Positions 1-9,528 are shown, counted from the stretch's first letter. The stretch is 64,000 nucleotides of DNA from Methylomagnum ishizawai (GCF_900155475.1 NZ_FXAM01000001.1:4164881-4228880); one strand, 5' to 3'. Numbers and translations: made by a program. The notes: generated from the sequence alone by a model not told the origin.

Positions 1-795
1 GAACAAGCGCGACAGTGGCTGAAATCGCATCCGCTCAAGATTGCGGCGGCATTCGTATTCGCTTTGGCGGTTTGGGGATGGCTGGCGGGCACGGACTGGC
101 TGCTACGGGAAGGCGACCGGCTCTACCACGACCCGCTGCCGGAACAACGGGCGAGGGCAACGGACTACTACGAAGGGGCGCTAAGACTCAATCCCTTCCT
201 GGCCGAAGCCCATTTCCGCCTTGGCGTCCTGTCCGACCAAGCGGGAAACCCGGAATCTGCCCTGACACATTACCGGCGGGCGGTCGAACTGGAAACACCG
301 GCCCCGCCTGAGTATTACAGCAATCTGGCCTACGAATATCTGGCGCTGGGCGAATATGGGAAAGCCATCGAGATTTATGGTCGAATCGAAGGTTATCCCC
401 TCGCCGCCTTGGAATCGGCCAAAGCCCATTGGGCTTTGGGCCAGCCACGCCCCGCCCGCGATGATCAAGCCCAGGCGATCCGCTGGCTAAAAGCCGACAA
501 CGCCGACCACTACCGAGACCCTTGGTATTTCACCACCGCCGACGGAGGCAAAGGCATCCGGCTCATCAAGGCCGAAGACAAGCGTTGTTATGCCCGGCTC
601 GCCTTCGCCGCCAGCCTGTTCCTGGATGGCCAGGAAGCCGACGCCGCGCAGGCCATGCTGCAAACGGGCTGCCCGGACGATGCCGCCGACATGAAAGACG
701 TGGTGGCCGACGACCTCCAACGCTACGCCGAAACCGTTCCCGATTTACGCGAAAGAAGCCGGGCATTCCGGCAACGCTATCTCGCCCACTCATGA
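1..795 (+). CDS. TPR-repeat membrane protein, C-terminal part (5' truncated)
   Basis: The reading frame is open from base 1 with no start codon, so the true N-terminus lies before the window. The visible part begins with a basic stretch and one hydrophobic segment (about residues 14-32), followed by tetratricopeptide-like helices (about residues 45-140, including YYEGALRLNP and ALTHYRRAVELE). The last 100 residues are not assignable. TPR domains of this kind are found behind the membrane domain of O-antigen ligase/Wzy-type proteins, which is possible here but unproven. A TTG at 64 could be read as a start, but it would cut the membrane segment in half. The gene ends just before a hairpin terminator shared with the convergent dsbC. 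Confidence 0.6.
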   Translation, partial: EQARQWLKSHPLKIAAAFVFALAVWGWLAGTDWLLREGDRLYHDPLPEQRARATDYYEGALRLNPFLAEAHFRLGVLSDQAGNPESALTHYRRAVELETPAPPEYYSNLAYEYLALGEYGKAIEIYGRIEGYPLAALESAKAHWALGQPRPARDDQAQAIRWLKADNADHYRDPWYFTTADGGKGIRLIKAEDKRCYARLAFAASLFLDGQEADAAQAMLQTGCPDDAADMKDVVADDLQRYAETVPDLRERSRAFRQRYLAHS

Positions 796-817
796 ACCCG
801 CCGCCCGTAAACGCAAA

Positions 818-848
818 CGGGGCGGGTATGCCCGGCATACCCGCCCCG
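818..848. terminator. Bidirectional hairpin between convergent genes
   Basis: A perfect 15-bp GC-rich inverted repeat (arms 818-832 and 834-848) lies between the stop of the TPR gene and the stop of dsbC, which converge. Neither side has a long T-tract, so it may be a transcription barrier rather than a textbook intrinsic terminator. Confidence 0.6.
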
Positions 849-874
849 TCCGCTGTCCAGGAAACCGCTATCGG

Positions 875-1624
875 CTATTTCTTGGCGGCGGCTTGCGGTT
901 CCGGCTGGTCCGCCGCCTGCTGCTCCATGATCTTGACCAACTGCGCCGCCGGCACATACCCTGGGAGGATATCGCCCTTCTCGGTGATGATCATCGGCGT
1001 GCCATTGGCCCCGAAGGCATTGCCCAGCGCCAATTGCTCGTCCACCGGGTTGTCGCAGTCCTTGCGGTCGGGAGTGTCGCCCTTCTTGGCCTTGGTGAAA
1101 GCGGCATTGCGGTCCTTGGCGCACCATACCGACACCGCCTTGAAATAGGATTCGGTGTTGGGGCCGCTGCGCGGGAAGAACAGGTAGCGGATTTCGATGC
1201 CCTGGGCGAGGTATTGGTCGATCTCGGAATGCAGCTTCCGGCAATAGCCGCAGTCGATATCGGTGAAGACATAGGCCACATGCTTGGTGGCCTTGGGCTT
1301 GAACACGATCATCTGGCCCACGCCCATCTTGTCCAGCGACGTGAGCCGCGCCCCGGCCAACTTGGCCTCGGTCAAATCCTTGCGGTCCTTGACATCGACC
1401 ATCGAACCCTGGATCAGGTAGCGCCCATCCTCCGACACATAGAACAGCTTCGCCCCCATCATCACTTCGTACAGCCCCGGTATCGGCGAAGGCTGGACCG
1501 AATCCGGCTTGAGCGTGGGCAAGTTCTGTTTCAATGCCTCCTCGACCGCCTTGGCATCGGCCTGGACCGCGCCGGACAGCATCCATCCCAGCCCCAGCAG
1601 GGCGGCGCTTACGATTCTCTTCAT
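875..1624 (-). CDS. dsbC: Periplasmic thiol:disulfide isomerase DsbC
   Basis: This is the periplasmic protein that reshuffles wrong disulfide bonds. It has a signal peptide (about residues 1-22, ending in VQADA), an N-terminal dimerisation domain (to about 90) and a thioredoxin-fold domain with the active site CGYC (C125, C128) preceded by FTDID, as in DsbC. The cis-proline loop is seen as NGTPMII. A second cysteine pair (C164 and C191 regions) matches the structural disulfide of the family. Length (249 aa) is slightly above the E. coli protein because of a Gln/Ala-rich tail. It lies 30 nt downstream of rseP and is probably the last gene of the run, before the terminator at 818-848. Confidence 0.93.
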   Translation of the reverse strand: MKRIVSAALLGLGWMLSGAVQADAKAVEEALKQNLPTLKPDSVQPSPIPGLYEVMMGAKLFYVSEDGRYLIQGSMVDVKDRKDLTEAKLAGARLTSLDKMGVGQMIVFKPKATKHVAYVFTDIDCGYCRKLHSEIDQYLAQGIEIRYLFFPRSGPNTESYFKAVSVWCAKDRNAAFTKAKKGDTPDRKDCDNPVDEQLALGNAFGANGTPMIITEKGDILPGYVPAAQLVKIMEQQAADQPEPQAAAKK

Positions 1625-1654
1625 GGCAACTCCAAAATAGTTGGGAAAACCCGG

Positions 1655-3016
1655 TCAGTTAAACAGGCGCTCAATATCGAGGAAGAACGCCAATACCATC
1701 AAGCACAGCAAGATGAACATCCCGACCTGCTGGCAATACGCCAAGGTCCGGTCGGATACCGGGCTGCCCTTGACCCCTTCGATCAGATAGAACAGGAGGT
1801 GCCCGCCGTCCAGCACCGGGATCGGCAACAGGTTCAACACCCCGAGGCTGATGCTGACGATGGCGAGGAATTTCAGGAACTGGCCGAAGCCGACGCTGGC
1901 CGATTGTCCGGCGTACTGGGCGATGCTGATGGGGCCGCTGAGGTTATCGACCTTGGCCTTGCCGATCACCATGCGCCCGATCATTTTCAAGGTCAAGGCG
2001 GCGTAGCCGTAGGTCTTGTCGATGGCCGCGCCCAGGGCCGGGAACAGGCCGAGCCGGTATTCGGCCCGCATCGATTGCTCCATGTCCTCCGGCATCCTGA
2101 CCGCCGCGCCGATCCGGCCCACCCGGCCTTCGGCGGAATCCACGCCTTTCGGCTTGATGTCGAGATCGCGGCGGGCACCCTCGCGTTCGACGACGGTGCG
2201 GATCGCCACGTCCGGGTGGGTGCGGACGAATTCGACCCATTCCTTCCAGGTCTTGATCGCCGTGCCGTCGGCGCTGACGATCAAATCACCGGGCTTGAGT
2301 TGGGCGGCTGCGGCGGCGCTGCCGGGTTCGACCCGGTCGATCACCGGCGGCAAGGCGGGTTCGTAGGGGCGAAAGCCGAGTTTTTGGTAAAGCTGCTCGG
2401 GTTCCTGCGCCACCTCCTGGGGAATCGTCAACACCAGGACGCGGGCGGCCCCGTCCGCGCCCTTGACCTCGACCTGGATCGGTTCCTCCTCGACGGCGGT
2501 CTCGACCACGGCGGCGAGGGCGGCATTCCAGGTCGGGGTGGGATCGCCCTTCACCGCGACGATTTCATCGCCTTCGCGGAAACCGGCCTGCCCGGCCAGG
2601 GTTTCGGCCGCCACCGGACCCAGCACCGGCCTGAGTCCGGTTTCGCCCAGCATGAACACGGCCCAATAGATCAAAACCGCCAGCAGCAGGTTGAACACCG
2701 GACCCGCCGCCACGACGCAAACCCGTTTCCACAAGGCTTGGCGGTTGAAGGCGAAGGGCAGGTCTTCGGGAGCGACCGCGCCCTCGCGCTCGTCGATCAT
2801 CTTGACGTATCCGCCCAAAGGCAGGGCGCAGACCACGAATTCGGTGTCGTCCGGGGATTTTTGATAGGCCCACAGCGGTTTGCCGAAGCCCAGCGAAAAC
2901 CGGGTGACCTTGACGCCGAGGCGGCGGGCTGCCCAGAAATGGCCGAACTCATGGAAGGCGATCAAAACCGCCAAGGCCAGGACGAAGAAGAACAGCGTAT
3001 GGAGCAGCGAAAACAT
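1655..3016 (-). CDS. rseP: Site-2 intramembrane zinc protease RseP
   Basis: This inner-membrane metalloprotease performs the second cut of anti-sigma factor RseA in the sigma-E envelope stress response and clears signal-peptide remnants. The first membrane segment holds the zinc motif HEFGH (H22, E23, H26). Two periplasmic PDZ domains follow (about residues 115-300), and the C-terminal membrane part has VLDGGHLLFYLIEG, which supplies the third zinc ligand and the conserved aspartate. Length (453 aa) matches the E. coli enzyme (450). The start is 12 nt after the dxr stop, as usual for this operon. The gene that normally follows, bamA, is absent and dsbC takes its place. Confidence 0.96.
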   Translation of the reverse strand: MFSLLHTLFFFVLALAVLIAFHEFGHFWAARRLGVKVTRFSLGFGKPLWAYQKSPDDTEFVVCALPLGGYVKMIDEREGAVAPEDLPFAFNRQALWKRVCVVAAGPVFNLLLAVLIYWAVFMLGETGLRPVLGPVAAETLAGQAGFREGDEIVAVKGDPTPTWNAALAAVVETAVEEEPIQVEVKGADGAARVLVLTIPQEVAQEPEQLYQKLGFRPYEPALPPVIDRVEPGSAAAAAQLKPGDLIVSADGTAIKTWKEWVEFVRTHPDVAIRTVVEREGARRDLDIKPKGVDSAEGRVGRIGAAVRMPEDMEQSMRAEYRLGLFPALGAAIDKTYGYAALTLKMIGRMVIGKAKVDNLSGPISIAQYAGQSASVGFGQFLKFLAIVSISLGVLNLLPIPVLDGGHLLFYLIEGVKGSPVSDRTLAYCQQVGMFILLCLMVLAFFLDIERLFN

Positions 3017-3028
3017 GGGATTTTGGGG

Positions 3029-4207
3029 CTACAGCCGGGCTATGTAATCGTGGGCCACCGCGCGGGCCGTGCGATCCGCTTCCAGCACGGCCTCGATGGA
3101 ATCTGCCGCGCCCGCCGGGATGGCGTCCATGCAGTGCGCGATGGTGTCGGGGATGGCCGGGAAACGGAGGCGTCCCTCCAGGAAGGCGGCGACGGCGATC
3201 TCGTTGGCGGCGTTGAGGATGGCCGGTTCGGTACCGCCGCCGCGCACGGCCTCGTAGGCCAACCGCAAACAGGGGAAGCGCTCGAAATCCGGCGGTTCGA
3301 AATCAAGCTGTCTGACCCCGAACAAATCCAAAGGTTCGGCCCCCGAGTCGAAACGCCCCGGCCAGGCCAGGGCGTGGGCGATGGGAATCCGCATATCGGG
3401 ATTGCCCATCTGGGCCAACACCGTGCCGTCCACGTAATCGACCATGGAATGGATCACGCTCTGGCGATGCACCACCACCTGCACCTTTTCGGGCGGCATC
3501 CCGAACAGCAGGCAGGCTTCGATCACTTCCAAGCCCTTGTTCATCATGGTGGCCGAATCCACCGAAATCTTGCGGCCCATCACCCAATTGGGATGGGCGA
3601 CCGCCTGTTCCGGGGTGACTGCGTACAGTTCTTCCAAAGGCTTGCGCAGGAACGGCCCGCCCGAGGCGGTCAGGAGGATGCGCCGCACCTCGGGCGCGGG
3701 CCGTCCGGCGTGGTAGTGGGCGGGCATGCACTGGAAGATGGCGTTATGCTCGCTGTCGATGGGCAACAGGTCCGCGCCCGATTTGACTACCTCGGCCATG
3801 AACAAGGGACCGGACATCACCAGCGCCTCTTTGTTCGCCAGCAACACGGTCTTACCCGCCTTGGCGGCGGCCAGGGTCGGCGGCAAACCGGCGGCCCCGA
3901 CGATGGCGGCCATCACCGAATCGACTTCGGGCAGGACCGCCACATCTTCCAGGGCTTTTTTGCCGCTCAACACCTGGGTGCTGTTCTGCCCGGCCCTGGC
4001 CAGTCGCTCGCGCAATTCGGCGGCGGGCCGCTCGTCGATCATCACCGCGTAATCCGGCTCGAAGCGCAGGCATTGCTCCAACAAGCGCTGCACATTGTGA
4101 TTGGCGGTGAGCGCCACCACCCGGTAGCTGCCGGGATGCCGCCCGACCACGTCGAGGGTGCTGACGCCGATGGAGCCGGTCGAACCGAGTACGCAGATGC
4201 CTTTCAT
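3029..4207 (-). CDS. dxr: 1-deoxy-D-xylulose 5-phosphate reductoisomerase
   Basis: This enzyme converts DXP to MEP with NADPH, the committed step of non-mevalonate isoprenoid synthesis in the cytosol. The N-terminal nucleotide-binding motif GSTGSIG is at residues 8-14. The metal-binding and substrate segment DSEHNAIFQ and the motif [14 protein letters not shown] are intact. Length is 392 aa (E. coli 398). It starts 12 nt after the cdsA stop. Its product feeds the isoprenoid chain elongated by UppS, which is encoded two genes upstream. Confidence 0.97.
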   Translation of the reverse strand: MKGICVLGSTGSIGVSTLDVVGRHPGSYRVVALTANHNVQRLLEQCLRFEPDYAVMIDERPAAELRERLARAGQNSTQVLSGKKALEDVAVLPEVDSVMAAIVGAAGLPPTLAAAKAGKTVLLANKEALVMSGPLFMAEVVKSGADLLPIDSEHNAIFQCMPAHYHAGRPAPEVRRILLTASGGPFLRKPLEELYAVTPEQAVAHPNWVMGRKISVDSATMMNKGLEVIEACLLFGMPPEKVQVVVHRQSVIHSMVDYVDGTVLAQMGNPDMRIPIAHALAWPGRFDSGAEPLDLFGVRQLDFEPPDFERFPCLRLAYEAVRGGGTEPAILNAANEIAVAAFLEGRLRFPAIPDTIAHCMDAIPAGAADSIEAVLEADRTARAVAHDYIARL

Positions 4208-4219
4208 GTTGGGGTCTCG

Positions 4220-5263
4220 CTAGGGATGGGTGGATTCGGCGGGTTGGGCCGGGGGCTGTTCCGGCGCGGGTTCGGCGGCGGGCGGTTCGGCGCTCTCGGG
4301 GCCGGGCGACTCGAAACCGCCTTGATCCATGGGTACGGCCCGTTCCGCCGGACCCTCGCCTTCTTCGGATTGGCTGGGGACTTCCTGTTCGATGTGGATG
4401 GGCGATTCCAACACGACATTGCTGTCGGGCGGCTGGATGAAGATGTTGAGCATCATCGAACCGGCGTAGAACACCGAGGTCGCAGCGATCAGGCTATCGA
4501 CCCGGTCCAGCACGCCGCCATGGCCGGGGAGGATGTTGCTGCTGTCCTTCACACCGCGGATGCGCTTGACCAGGCTCTCGAACAAATCGCCGATCACCGA
4601 CACGATCACCGTGGCCAAGGACAAGGCCACGAAATCGGTCAGGGTCACGCTGGACAAATCGCTCCAGAACCCCACCGCCACCGCGAACGGCACCGCCGCC
4701 AGCAAAGCGCCATAGACGCCCTCCACAGTCTTGCCGGGGCTGATGGCCTCGCACAGTTTGGTGTTGCCCCAGCGCTTGCCGACGAAATAAGCACCGATAT
4801 CGGCGACCCAAATCAGGGCCGATACGTACAACACCTGATATTGGCTGAAATTGACCCGCAGCCAGGTCAGCGAGGCCCAGGCCGTCAGCAGGATGAAAAT
4901 GCCCAGGCCGAGTTTGAGGCCCAGGGGATATTCGATCTGGAGCAGCCGTTCGGGAATCTTGCGGAAAGCCATGCCGCACACGAACCACCATGCCACCACC
5001 GGCCAGTAGAACCAGCCCGGCAGTTCGATGGGTGCCCAATCGGCGGCGGTCAGGCGCAATATCACCATGAAGGCCAGCACCACCAGGCTATAGCCGATGC
5101 GGTGGGCGTTGCTGGGCAGCCCAGCCAAACCGGCCCATTCCCAGGCCGAAACCAACATGAAGCTTCCCCAGAACACGGCGAAACCGTCCGGGGGCAGGTA
5201 CAAAATGGCCAGGACCGCCAAGGGGGTCAATGCCAAGGCCGTGAGGATGCGATTCTTGAGCAT
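4220..5263 (-). CDS. cdsA: Phosphatidate cytidylyltransferase with a C-terminal tail
   Basis: This integral membrane enzyme makes CDP-diacylglycerol from phosphatidate and CTP for phospholipid synthesis. Hydrophobic segments fill most of residues 8-215, and the family signature is present near residues 225-252 (SLVKRIRGVKDSS, then GHGGVLDRVDS). The catalytic domain ends at about residue 270, yet the frame continues for about 75 residues rich in proline, glutamate and alanine. This makes the protein 347 aa instead of the usual 270-285. The tail is in frame, has ordinary GC content and ends 12 nt before dxr, so it is probably genuine and cytosolic. Its role is unknown. Confidence 0.95.
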   Translation of the reverse strand: MLKNRILTALALTPLAVLAILYLPPDGFAVFWGSFMLVSAWEWAGLAGLPSNAHRIGYSLVVLAFMVILRLTAADWAPIELPGWFYWPVVAWWFVCGMAFRKIPERLLQIEYPLGLKLGLGIFILLTAWASLTWLRVNFSQYQVLYVSALIWVADIGAYFVGKRWGNTKLCEAISPGKTVEGVYGALLAAVPFAVAVGFWSDLSSVTLTDFVALSLATVIVSVIGDLFESLVKRIRGVKDSSNILPGHGGVLDRVDSLIAATSVFYAGSMMLNIFIQPPDSNVVLESPIHIEQEVPSQSEEGEGPAERAVPMDQGGFESPGPESAEPPAAEPAPEQPPAQPAESTHP

Positions 5264-5317
5264 GGGAGTTTTGTGTGAAGGTTGCTGGGGGCGTTGGGGC
5301 GGGCGGTGCGCCGCCCT

Positions 5318-6076
5318 TCAAGCCTGGGAGAATTGTTCGACCTGCTCGCCGGTATAGCCGAAACGGCGCTGGCGTCCGGCGTAATCCTCCAAGGCGAGAT
5401 CGAGGACTTTCTCGTCGAAATCCGGCCATAGCACCGGGGTGAAATACAGTTCGGTGTAGGCCAATTGCCAGAGCAGGAAATTGCTGATGCGCCGCTCGCC
5501 GCCGGTACGGATGAACAGGTCGGGTTCCGGCAATTCCGCCAAGGCCAAATGGGCGGCGAACGCGGTCTCGTCGATCTCCGCCGCCCGCATCGCGCCGCGC
5601 CCGGCCAATTCCGCCAGCCGCCGGGCGGCCTGGACGATGTCCCAGCGTCCGCCGTAATTGGCGGCGATGTTGAGGTTTAAGCGCTGGTTGCCCTGGGTCA
5701 GCGCCTCGGAGGCGGCGATCTTGTCCTGCAAGGCCGGGGCGAACGCCTCGCGCTCGCCGATCACCCGCAGCCGGACGCCGTTCTCGTGGAGCTTTTGCGC
5801 CTCGCGCTCCAAGGTTGCGATGAACAATTCCATCAACAGCGACACTTCCTGGACCGGACGCCGCCAATTCTCGCTGCTGAAGGCGAACAGGGTCAGCGCT
5901 TCGATGCCCTTGGCCAAGCAATATTCCACGGTCTTGCGGACGGCGCCGACCCCGGCCCGGTGGCCGGCGGTACGGGGCAGGAAACGTTGTTTGGCCCAGC
6001 GGCCATTACCATCCATGATGATCGCCACATGCCGGGGCAGCCGGTTGTCAATGCTTGGAACGGCGGACACATCCAT
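5318..6076 (-). CDS. uppS: Undecaprenyl diphosphate synthase (UppS/IspU)
   Basis: This cytosolic cis-prenyltransferase adds isopentenyl units to farnesyl diphosphate to give the C55 lipid carrier for peptidoglycan and O-antigen. The catalytic motif HVAIIMDGNGRWAK is near the N-terminus. SSENWRRP, and DLFIRTGGE with the following SNFLLWQ, are also intact. The ATG at 6076 was chosen (252 aa; E. coli 253). An in-frame ATG at 6175 would add 33 residues of Arg/Gly/Pro-rich sequence without family support. The Shine-Dalgarno before 6076 is weak. A gap of about 170 nt with a hairpin separates it from frr, so it may have its own promoter. Confidence 0.95.
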   Translation of the reverse strand: MDVSAVPSIDNRLPRHVAIIMDGNGRWAKQRFLPRTAGHRAGVGAVRKTVEYCLAKGIEALTLFAFSSENWRRPVQEVSLLMELFIATLEREAQKLHENGVRLRVIGEREAFAPALQDKIAASEALTQGNQRLNLNIAANYGGRWDIVQAARRLAELAGRGAMRAAEIDETAFAAHLALAELPEPDLFIRTGGERRISNFLLWQLAYTELYFTPVLWPDFDEKVLDLALEDYAGRQRRFGYTGEQVEQFSQA

Positions 6077-6218
6077 CTCGATCTTACGAACCCTTGGTTG
6101 GGATTGCTCCGGCCAGCCGGGCCGGAACCGGAACCCGCCAGCCGGACCCGACCCGGATCGAACCCACCTTGGCATCCGGGGAGCACCCTAGGCTAGGGGC
6201 GTGCGTGTCGGAACCCAC

Positions 6219-6239
6219 CCGGACCTTGCGAAGGTCCGG
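6219..6239 (-). terminator. Hairpin directly after frr
   Basis: A perfect 9-bp inverted repeat with a 3-nt loop (CCGGACCTT/AAGGTCCGG) begins five bases after the frr stop codon on the minus strand. There is no clear T-tract. It could end or attenuate transcription of the ribosomal part of the operon before uppS. Confidence 0.45.
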
Positions 6240-6243
6240 CGGT

Positions 6244-6801
6244 TCACATGGACATCAAATCGGCTTCTTTATCTTGCAGGACTTTTTCCACATCCTTGAC
6301 GTACTGGTCGGTCAGCTTCTGGATTTGGTCCTGGCTGCGGCGCTCCTGGTCCTCGGAGATTTGCTTGTCCTTGAGCGCGGCCTTGAGTTCGTTGTTGGCG
6401 TCGCGGCGGATATTGCGGATGGCGACGCGGGCGTTCTCGGCCTCGTGGCGCACCACCTTCACCAAATCCTTGCGGCGCTGTTCGGTCAAGGGCGGCATCG
6501 GCACCCGGATCACCGTGCCCATGCTGGACGGGTTCAGCCCCAGGTCGGAGGAGAGAATGGCCTTTTCGATGGCCTGCACCATGGTCCGTTCCCAGGGGGT
6601 CACGGTCAGGGTGCGGGCGTCCTCGGCGGTGATATTGGCGGTCTGGCTCAGCGGCACGTCGTTGCCGTAGTAGGAGACCGTGATATGGTCGAGCAGGCTG
6701 GGATGGGCGCGGCCCGTCCTGATTTTCGCCAGTTCGTGCTTGAGCGCTTCGATGCTCTTGCCCATGCGCTCGGCGGCGCGTTTTTGGATATCTTCGATCA
6801 T
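6244..6801 (-). CDS. frr: Ribosome recycling factor
   Basis: This cytosolic factor splits post-termination ribosomes together with EF-G. The 185-aa protein has the family's length and sequence: an N-terminal helix with [13 protein letters not shown], the motif [34 protein letters not shown], and the C-terminal long helix ending DKEADLMSM. Its ATG overlaps the pyrH stop codon (ATGA), so translation of the two is probably coupled. A short hairpin follows the gene. Confidence 0.98.
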   Translation of the reverse strand: MIEDIQKRAAERMGKSIEALKHELAKIRTGRAHPSLLDHITVSYYGNDVPLSQTANITAEDARTLTVTPWERTMVQAIEKAILSSDLGLNPSSMGTVIRVPMPPLTEQRRKDLVKVVRHEAENARVAIRNIRRDANNELKAALKDKQISEDQERRSQDQIQKLTDQYVKDVEKVLQDKEADLMSM

Positions 6802-7526
6802 GTGGGTTCACCCGTTTCAATCAAGGAGCCGATTTCTTCGCCCCGCATCAGCCGCATCACCGCGCCGGATTCGAAGATGTTCATCACCCGCAGCGGCATC
6901 CGGTGGTCGCGGCACAGCACCAGGGCGGTGGCATCCATCACGTTCAGGCGCTGGTCCAGCGCTTGGTCGTAGGTCAGCCGGGAATAAAATTGGGCGTCGG
7001 GGTGCTTGATGGGATCGGCGGAATAGACGCCATCGACCTTGGTGGCCTTGATGAGCAGGTCGGCATTGATTTCGATGGCGCGGAGGCTGGCCGCCGAATC
7101 GGTGGTGAAGAACGGATTGCCGGTGCCCGCCGCGAAGATCGCCACCCGGCCTTTTTCAAGGTGCCGGATGGCCCGGCGGCGGATGTAGTCCTCGCAGACC
7201 TGGTTGATCTTGAGGGCGGACATGACCCGGACGGGCCGTCCCAAATGCTCCACCGCGTCCTGCATCGCCAAGGCGTTCAGCACGGTCGCCAGCATCCCCA
7301 TATGGTCGCCGGTCACGCGGTCCAAGCCTTCGGAAGCGGTTTCCGCGCCGCGCACGAAATTACCGCCGCCGATCACCAGCCCGACCTCCACGCCGAACTC
7401 GCACAGATCGACCACCTCCCGCGCCAGTCGGTGCAGGGTCTGGGGGTCGATGCCGCCACCCTGGCTTCCCATCAGCGCTTCCCCGCTCAGCTTGAGCAAG
7501 ATGCGCTTGTATTTTGGCTCGCTCAT
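6798..7526 (-). CDS. pyrH: Uridylate kinase (UMP kinase)
   Basis: PyrH phosphorylates UMP to UDP in pyrimidine synthesis and is a hexameric cytosolic enzyme. Recognisable parts are the N-terminal [14 protein letters not shown], the glycine-rich [10 protein letters not shown], and [16 protein letters not shown] for nucleotide binding. The start at 7526 (MSEPKYKR) gives 242 aa, close to E. coli's 241. An upstream in-frame ATG at 7595 would include the hairpin between tsf and pyrH and is unlikely. It overlaps frr by four bases. Confidence 0.97.
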   Translation of the reverse strand: MSEPKYKRILLKLSGEALMGSQGGGIDPQTLHRLAREVVDLCEFGVEVGLVIGGGNFVRGAETASEGLDRVTGDHMGMLATVLNALAMQDAVEHLGRPVRVMSALKINQVCEDYIRRRAIRHLEKGRVAIFAAGTGNPFFTTDSAASLRAIEINADLLIKATKVDGVYSADPIKHPDAQFYSRLTYDQALDQRLNVMDATALVLCRDHRMPLRVMNIFESGAVMRLMRGEEIGSLIETGEPT

Positions 7527-7572
7527 CGGATTGGTTCCATCTCCAGTGCTACTCAAGTGCCCATGCAAGAAA

Positions 7573-7602
7573 GGGCGCGTGCGGCCTGGCCGCAACGCGC
7601 CC
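7573..7602 (-). terminator. Hairpin between tsf and pyrH
   Basis: A 14-bp GC-rich stem (7573-7586 with 7588-7602, one bulged base) sits directly after the tsf stop codon on the minus strand. It lacks a strong T-tract. By position it would reduce read-through from the abundant rpsB-tsf message into pyrH. Confidence 0.5.
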
Positions 7603-7616
7603 CGTCCCCAGCCCGA

Positions 7617-8504
7617 TTAGGCCAGGCCGGCCTGGGCCATCACTTCGGCGGCGAAATCGCTTTCGACCTTCTCGATGCCTTCACCGACCTCGAAGCGAAC
7701 GTAACGGACCACGCTGGCCTTGTGATCGGCCAACAACTTGCCCACGCTCTGTTTGTCGTCCTTCACGAAAGGCTGGCCCAACAGGGTCACTTCGCCCAGG
7801 AACTTGCGGACCCGGCCCTCGACCATTTTCTCGATGATGTTGGCGGGCTTGCCTTCGGCCTCGGCCTGGGCCTGGGCGATTTCGCGCTCCTTGGCGATGG
7901 TTTCGGCGGGGATGCCGGATTCGTCCAAGCTCAGCGGCCTGCTGGCGGCGATGTGCATGGCGATGTCGCGGCCCAGTTCCACCGTGCCACCGACCAACTC
8001 GACCAAAACGCCGATGCGGGTGCCGTGCAGATAGCTGACCACGATGCCGTTATCGGAGACATAGCGCTCGAAGCGGCGGAAGGCCAAGTTCTCGCCGATC
8101 TTGGCGACCAGTTCGCGGCGGGTGTCGTCGATGCTGACGCCGGTGGCGGGGATCGCCACGGCCAGCAGTTCTTGCGACGTAGTGGCAGCGGAGTCCAGGG
8201 CGCACTGGGCGATATTGTTGGCGAAGGCGATGAAGTCGTCACCCTTGGCGACGAAGTCGGTTTCGCAATTGACTTCGACGATGGCGGCGCTCTTGTTGTC
8301 CGCGCCCAGTTTGACGCAGATGCAGCCTTCCGCCGCGGTGCGACCGGATTTCTTGTCCGCCTTGGCGAGCCCGGATTTGCGCATCGCTTCGATGGCGGCT
8401 TCCATATCGCCGTCGGCTTCCGTCAGGGCCTTCTTGCATTCCATCATCCCGGAGCCGGTGCGCTCACGGAGTTCCTTAACCATTGCGGCAGTGATAGTGG
8501 CCAT
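7617..8504 (-). CDS. tsf: Translation elongation factor Ts
   Basis: EF-Ts is the guanine-nucleotide exchange factor of EF-Tu. The 295-aa protein (E. coli 283) starts with the typical UBA-like N-terminus and contains the signature LRERTGSGMMECKKAL. CETDFVAKG and the ending with an EVMAQAGLA-type helix also fit. An AGAGG Shine-Dalgarno lies about 10 nt before the ATG. It is cotranscribed with rpsB, with a stem-loop between them, as in most bacteria. Confidence 0.98.
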   Translation of the reverse strand: MATITAAMVKELRERTGSGMMECKKALTEADGDMEAAIEAMRKSGLAKADKKSGRTAAEGCICVKLGADNKSAAIVEVNCETDFVAKGDDFIAFANNIAQCALDSAATTSQELLAVAIPATGVSIDDTRRELVAKIGENLAFRRFERYVSDNGIVVSYLHGTRIGVLVELVGGTVELGRDIAMHIAASRPLSLDESGIPAETIAKEREIAQAQAEAEGKPANIIEKMVEGRVRKFLGEVTLLGQPFVKDDKQSVGKLLADHKASVVRYVRFEVGEGIEKVESDFAAEVMAQAGLA

Positions 8505-8564
8505 TTAAACCGAACCTCTCTTGGTTGATTGCGCGACAATCCGCGCATTCATATTCACTTAATG

Positions 8565-8590
8565 AAAACGCCCCCTGATGGAGGCGTTTG
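8565..8590 (-). terminator. Stem-loop between rpsB and tsf (attenuator)
   Basis: AAACGCC at 8566-8572 pairs with GGCGTTT at 8583-8589, and on the minus strand the stem is followed by TTTC. In E. coli a partial terminator at this position lowers tsf expression relative to rpsB, and the same role is inferred here. Confidence 0.6.
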
Positions 8591-8619
8591 AATCGGAGCT
8601 AGGCAAGCCCGGCTGTGGC

Positions 8620-9390
8620 TCAGTCGGCTTCCTCGACTTCGGCCTCTACGCGGGTTGCGCTTTCGGCCGCCATCTCGACGAATTCGTCTTCGGTGCCGAT
8701 GTCCGGGGTGTTGACCTTGCCTTGCAAAATCACCGTGGCGGCGGATTGCACATAAAGCTGCACGGCCCGGATGGAGTCGTCGTTGCCGGGGATGATGTAA
8801 TCGATCCCCAGGGGACTGTTATTGGTATCGACCACACCGACCACCGGGATTCCCAATTTCTGGGCTTCGGCGATGGCGTTCTTTTCGTAGCCGACATCCA
8901 GCACGAACAGCACCTCCGGCAGGCGGTCCATATCGCGGATGCCGCCCAGGTTATGCACCAGCTTTTCCAGTTCGCGCATCATGCCCAAACCTTCCTTCTT
9001 GCTGAAACGCTGCAAGCGGCCATCGTCGCGCATGGCTTCCAAGTCCTTCATGCGGGACACGGATTGCTTGATGGTCTTGAAGTTGGTCAGCATACCGCCC
9101 AGCCAGCGGGCGTTGACATAGGGCATGGCGCAGCGGGAAGCTTCTTCCTCGACCACTTTGCGGGTGGTGCGCTTGGTGCCCACGAACAAAATCTTGCCGC
9201 GATTGGCGGCCACCTGTTCCAGGTAACGCATGGCGTCGTTGAACAGGGGCAGGGTTTTTTCCAGATTGATGATATGGATATTGCTCCGCGCACCAAAGAT
9301 GTACGGGGCCATTTTGGGATTCCAATAGCGCGTCTGATGGCCGAAGTGGACACCGGCCTCCAGCATTTGACGCATGGTAACGTTCGACAT
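8620..9390 (-). CDS. rpsB: 30S ribosomal protein S2
   Basis: Structural protein of the small ribosomal subunit. The N-terminus [20 protein letters not shown] and the internal [18 protein letters not shown] and the acidic C-terminal tail are typical of S2. Length is 256 aa (E. coli 241, the difference lying in the acidic tail). A good Shine-Dalgarno (AGGAG, 7 nt from the ATG) is present. It is the first gene of the rpsB-tsf-pyrH-frr run and is transcribed from the promoter proposed at 9529-9557, leaving a leader of about 130 nt. Confidence 0.98.
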   Translation of the reverse strand: MSNVTMRQMLEAGVHFGHQTRYWNPKMAPYIFGARSNIHIINLEKTLPLFNDAMRYLEQVAANRGKILFVGTKRTTRKVVEEEASRCAMPYVNARWLGGMLTNFKTIKQSVSRMKDLEAMRDDGRLQRFSKKEGLGMMRELEKLVHNLGGIRDMDRLPEVLFVLDVGYEKNAIAEAQKLGIPVVGVVDTNNSPLGIDYIIPGNDDSIRAVQLYVQSAATVILQGKVNTPDIGTEDEFVEMAAESATRVEAEVEEAD

Positions 9391-9528
9391 CGAGTTCTCC
9401 TAAGTTCTCGCGTGGGTTGAGCCTCCACATATCCCGAACCGACAACCCGTTCCCGCGTCTAAAACCGCGAGGCGGGCACCCTGCCGGACGTGACGATATG
9501 TGTGTGTTATTGCCAAAAATAGCAGCGC

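Noticed and set aside
893-5278. A 1461-codon open frame antisense to dsbC, rseP, dxr and cdsA
   Set aside because: It runs opposite to five well-conserved genes. Long antisense frames are expected in GC-rich DNA, and its product is low-complexity (His, Gly, Gln, Asp) without recognisable domains.
6903-8528. A 541-codon frame antisense to pyrH and tsf
   Set aside because: It mirrors two conserved genes, lacks domains and a ribosome site, and has the composition of antisense GC-rich sequence.
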